From the NCBI GenBank assembly GCA_029261925.1, contig JAJDAJ010000035.1, positions 83,774-147,773 on the forward strand: a stretch of 64,000 nucleotides of DNA, written 5' to 3'. Under the pieces are notes generated by a model that ran no database searches, was not told the DNA's origin, and saw nothing but the letters and a program-made list of their open reading frames with translations. Source of the DNA: Deltaproteobacteria bacterium. Its GTDB lineage: Bacteria > Myxococcota_A > UBA9160 > SZUA-336. This document shows positions 63,101-64,000 of the stretch, in pieces (positions within the stretch are counted from its first letter, which is position 1; each line of letters begins with the position of its first letter). Position numbers and translations under genes: made by a program.

Positions 63101-64000
63101 CCAGGTGGGCGACGTCCTCGTGTCGTTCCTCCAGGACGAGACGGTACTCGCGGCGTATACCTCCAGCGGCTCGAACGAGTTCTTCCTGGACAGCGATCTG
63201 CTCGTCTTCCGGCCGACGACGGCCGGGGACTACACGGACGGTACGTTCCACCTTCTGCTCGATGACGTCGTGAGCGACGATCTCAAGGGTGTGACCCTGG
63301 TCGAGCGCGCCACGACGATCGGCGGAACCGCCGTGAGTGCCGGCAGCTTCCTGATCATCCAGGAGACCTCCGCCACGACCTCCGTGGACCTGTTCGTACC
63401 GACTGGTGTCGGGGAGGGCACCACGAGCGGGACCACGACCCCGCTGATCGACCTCTCCGATCTGGGCATTGATGCCGACCGTCTGCGCGGAATCGAGCTC
63501 ATCGAGCGGGCGACGACCGTGGGCGGCCAGGCGCTCGCGGCCGGCTCGATCCTCGCGACGCTCAACGTGGACGACGACGTCTCCGGCGTCGCCAGCAACG
63601 GCCTGCTGGTCCAGATGAACGACGTCTTCGTGCTCGAGCTGACCTCGACGGGACTGGGTACGACCGCAGGAACCGCGACGATGTTCCTCGACGGAAGCGA
63701 CATCGGACTCGATGACAACCCGAGCGCCGAGAACCCGTACGCACTGGCGCTGTTTGACCCGGTCGCCGACGTCAACGTTGCGCCCTCGATCGACACCAAC
63801 GCCCTGACGATCACCGAGGGCCAGACGGTGGTCCTGTCGGCGGCGAACTTCGCGGCGACGGACGCGGACGATCCGGATCCGGGCCTGACATTCACCGTGA
63901 GCAGCGTGACCGGAGGCCGGTTCGAGTACGTGTCGAGCCCGGGCACGCCGATCACGAGCTTCCTGCAGTCGGAGGTGACCGGCGGGCTGGTGCAGTTCGT
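60168..64000 (+). CDS. Giant LEPR-XLL/DUF4347 surface protein, partial at right edge
   Basis: At least 1277 residues are present and the frame stays open to the window end. The N terminus is KTRALFEELERRLLMSADVP, an LEPR-XLL-like motif without a classical signal peptide. A DUF4347 domain follows (about 62-225; HVISHGSDGAAQLG, LFYGCNLAAGDSGAG). Next come a DNRLRE-like beta domain (about 231-418), a CSLREA-like stretch (ISLREAIEAAN), a right-handed beta-helix (about 490-770) with GNVIIGNYIG-type Asn/Gly turns, a region with two copies of an LxERATTxGG unit (around 1050 and 1112), and the start of a cadherin-like repeat (ITEGQTVVLSAANFAATDAD). It is probably exported to the surface by the operon before it. 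Ligands are unknown. Confidence 0.9.
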   Translation, partial: MRERSAGKPKTRALFEELERRLLMSADVPALLDPSLVTGQEPAAQVELVGDDVAAEQLRRELVFVDSGIDDYELLVEDLRAASSDGRTLEVVLLDRERDGIEQISDALADHEGLDAIHVISHGSDGAAQLGSGWLSADSLDGYAAQIASWSDALADDADLLFYGCNLAAGDSGAGLVESLSKLTGADVAASTDLTGSSALGGDWELEYSAGRIDALTVASNELQLSFGGVLLTQQFQQGVDGYSGTLDTHLNEELPGTSFGSDASVNVDLDYTAGGQVQGLIRFDGLFGTGPGQIPPGSMITSATLSVEVTGTSSSDASITLHQMLVDWNEASTWDSLTGGLDSGSEYSASSDSMLPSPDVAGPHDFTGLEATLQAWSDGAANYGWAVLTDTDNGLDFSSSENGTVVDRPSLSITYVPVVTVDTTSDVSDGDVSSISALWADRGADGRISLREAIEAANSTPNAGSEPDQIRFDIPEALVGGLHLISLTSALPNITDAVVIDGATESDFVSTPVVRVDGSGAGAGVDGLYLADGSDGSTIRGLMLTDFSRDGIYIDAGADGVTIAGSWIGSDGTGNAAMGSGDDGIDVRGANATIGGTGALDRNVINNSGDEGINIEGASATGNVIIGNYIGLEADGTTGGGNSDVGIAILPGATGNRVGGTTSAERNVISMNFEGIEINTNDNVIQGNYIGTDAGGTLDRGNRSDDGVEIQSGATGNLIGGAAAGAGNLIAFNQRSGVNVVSGSGNAILGNVIHSNDLSGIDLGGDGVTANDAADADSGANSLQNFPVLSWASTDSVGSITVAGTLVGVALTDYRIEFFASVTGDASGHGEAERYLGFVDVTTDGSGNASFSAPLSAVVVPGELVTATATVDLGGGVYGDTSEFATNLAAVPAPRSLWISTDANVGAPGADGLPGGWTEGEVLGLGGPDLAHGAATDGDLSSLIDFSAFTADAVDAGALHYVNRDLTVGSGPNTFDLQVGDVLVSFLQDETVLAAYTSSGSNEFFLDSDLLVFRPTTAGDYTDGTFHLLLDDVVSDDLKGVTLVERATTIGGTAVSAGSFLIIQETSATTSVDLFVPTGVGEGTTSGTTTPLIDLSDLGIDADRLRGIELIERATTVGGQALAAGSILATLNVDDDVSGVASNGLLVQMNDVFVLELTSTGLGTTAGTATMFLDGSDIGLDDNPSAENPYALALFDPVADVNVAPSIDTNALTITEGQTVVLSAANFAATDADDPDPGLTFTVSSVTGGRFEYVSSPGTPITSFLQSEVTGGLVQF

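Overview
The window is about 70 percent GC, gene-dense, and has no tRNA, rRNA, insertion sequence, prophage or CRISPR array that I can recognise. Three unrelated secreted proteins share a C-terminal thrombospondin-3 plus dockerin-like module. Gene content also includes many CoA, oxidoreductase and amidohydrolase genes, two spinster-type MFS carriers, and a giant surface protein with an LEPR-XLL-like N terminus and a DUF4347 domain. Together these suggest a free-living Gram-negative bacterium of the old deltaproteobacterial groups (Myxococcota, Binatota or relatives). That placement is an inference, not a demonstrated fact.

Layout. 0.2-2.5 kb: minus-strand operon of an alpha/beta hydrolase, a VOC protein and an SDR. 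2.6-4.7 kb: two secreted proteins (parallel beta-helix, then dockerin-tagged). 5-7.9 kb: MFS carrier, outer-membrane DUF3187 protein, VOC protein. 8-15.4 kb: dockerin-tagged subtilisin-like protease, two lipoproteins (split-barrel protein and inorganic pyrophosphatase), a Baeyer-Villiger-type monooxygenase and a small membrane protein. 15.8-19.4 kb: DEAD-box helicase, a remnant of a receiver domain, a poly-gamma-glutamate-hydrolase-like protein and MgtE. 19.4-24 kb: an envelope cluster, made of a translationally coupled ECF sigma factor / small membrane protein / MscS-like operon, diverging from a DUF4332 protein, a repeat-rich peptidoglycan-binding lipoprotein, a frameshifted MscS-like remnant and a small lipoprotein. 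24-45.5 kb: a mosaic of catabolic and housekeeping genes (DUF1214, sulfotransferase, PPOX, CaiB-type CoA transferase, amidohydrolases, LeuA/CimA-like synthase, two MOSC proteins, SMP-30, LysM lipoprotein, crotonase, Rieske oxygenase, sugar kinase-like protein, an exported methyltransferase) plus a dihaem dockerin-tagged protein.

46-64 kb is the most interesting part. A minus-strand pair, a hybrid histidine kinase and a receiver-PAS-GGDEF-EAL protein, diverges from a tightly packed plus-strand operon: GAF-HlyD adaptor, PqqD/M50 protease/HlyD-like fusion, SecA-like ATPase lacking the usual C-terminal parts, a second HlyD adaptor, a membrane diguanylate cyclase, a DUF3467 protein, and then the giant LEPR-XLL/DUF4347 protein, which runs off the right edge. 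The arrangement reads as a dedicated export machine with its own surface substrate and c-di-GMP control. No individual component here has a proven role in such a machine, so this is a hypothesis from gene order and domain content.

Many junctions overlap by 1 to 8 bases (TGATG, GTGA, ATGA), and several genes start at GTG or TTG behind a strong GGAGG-type ribosome binding site. Start choices below use those sites.
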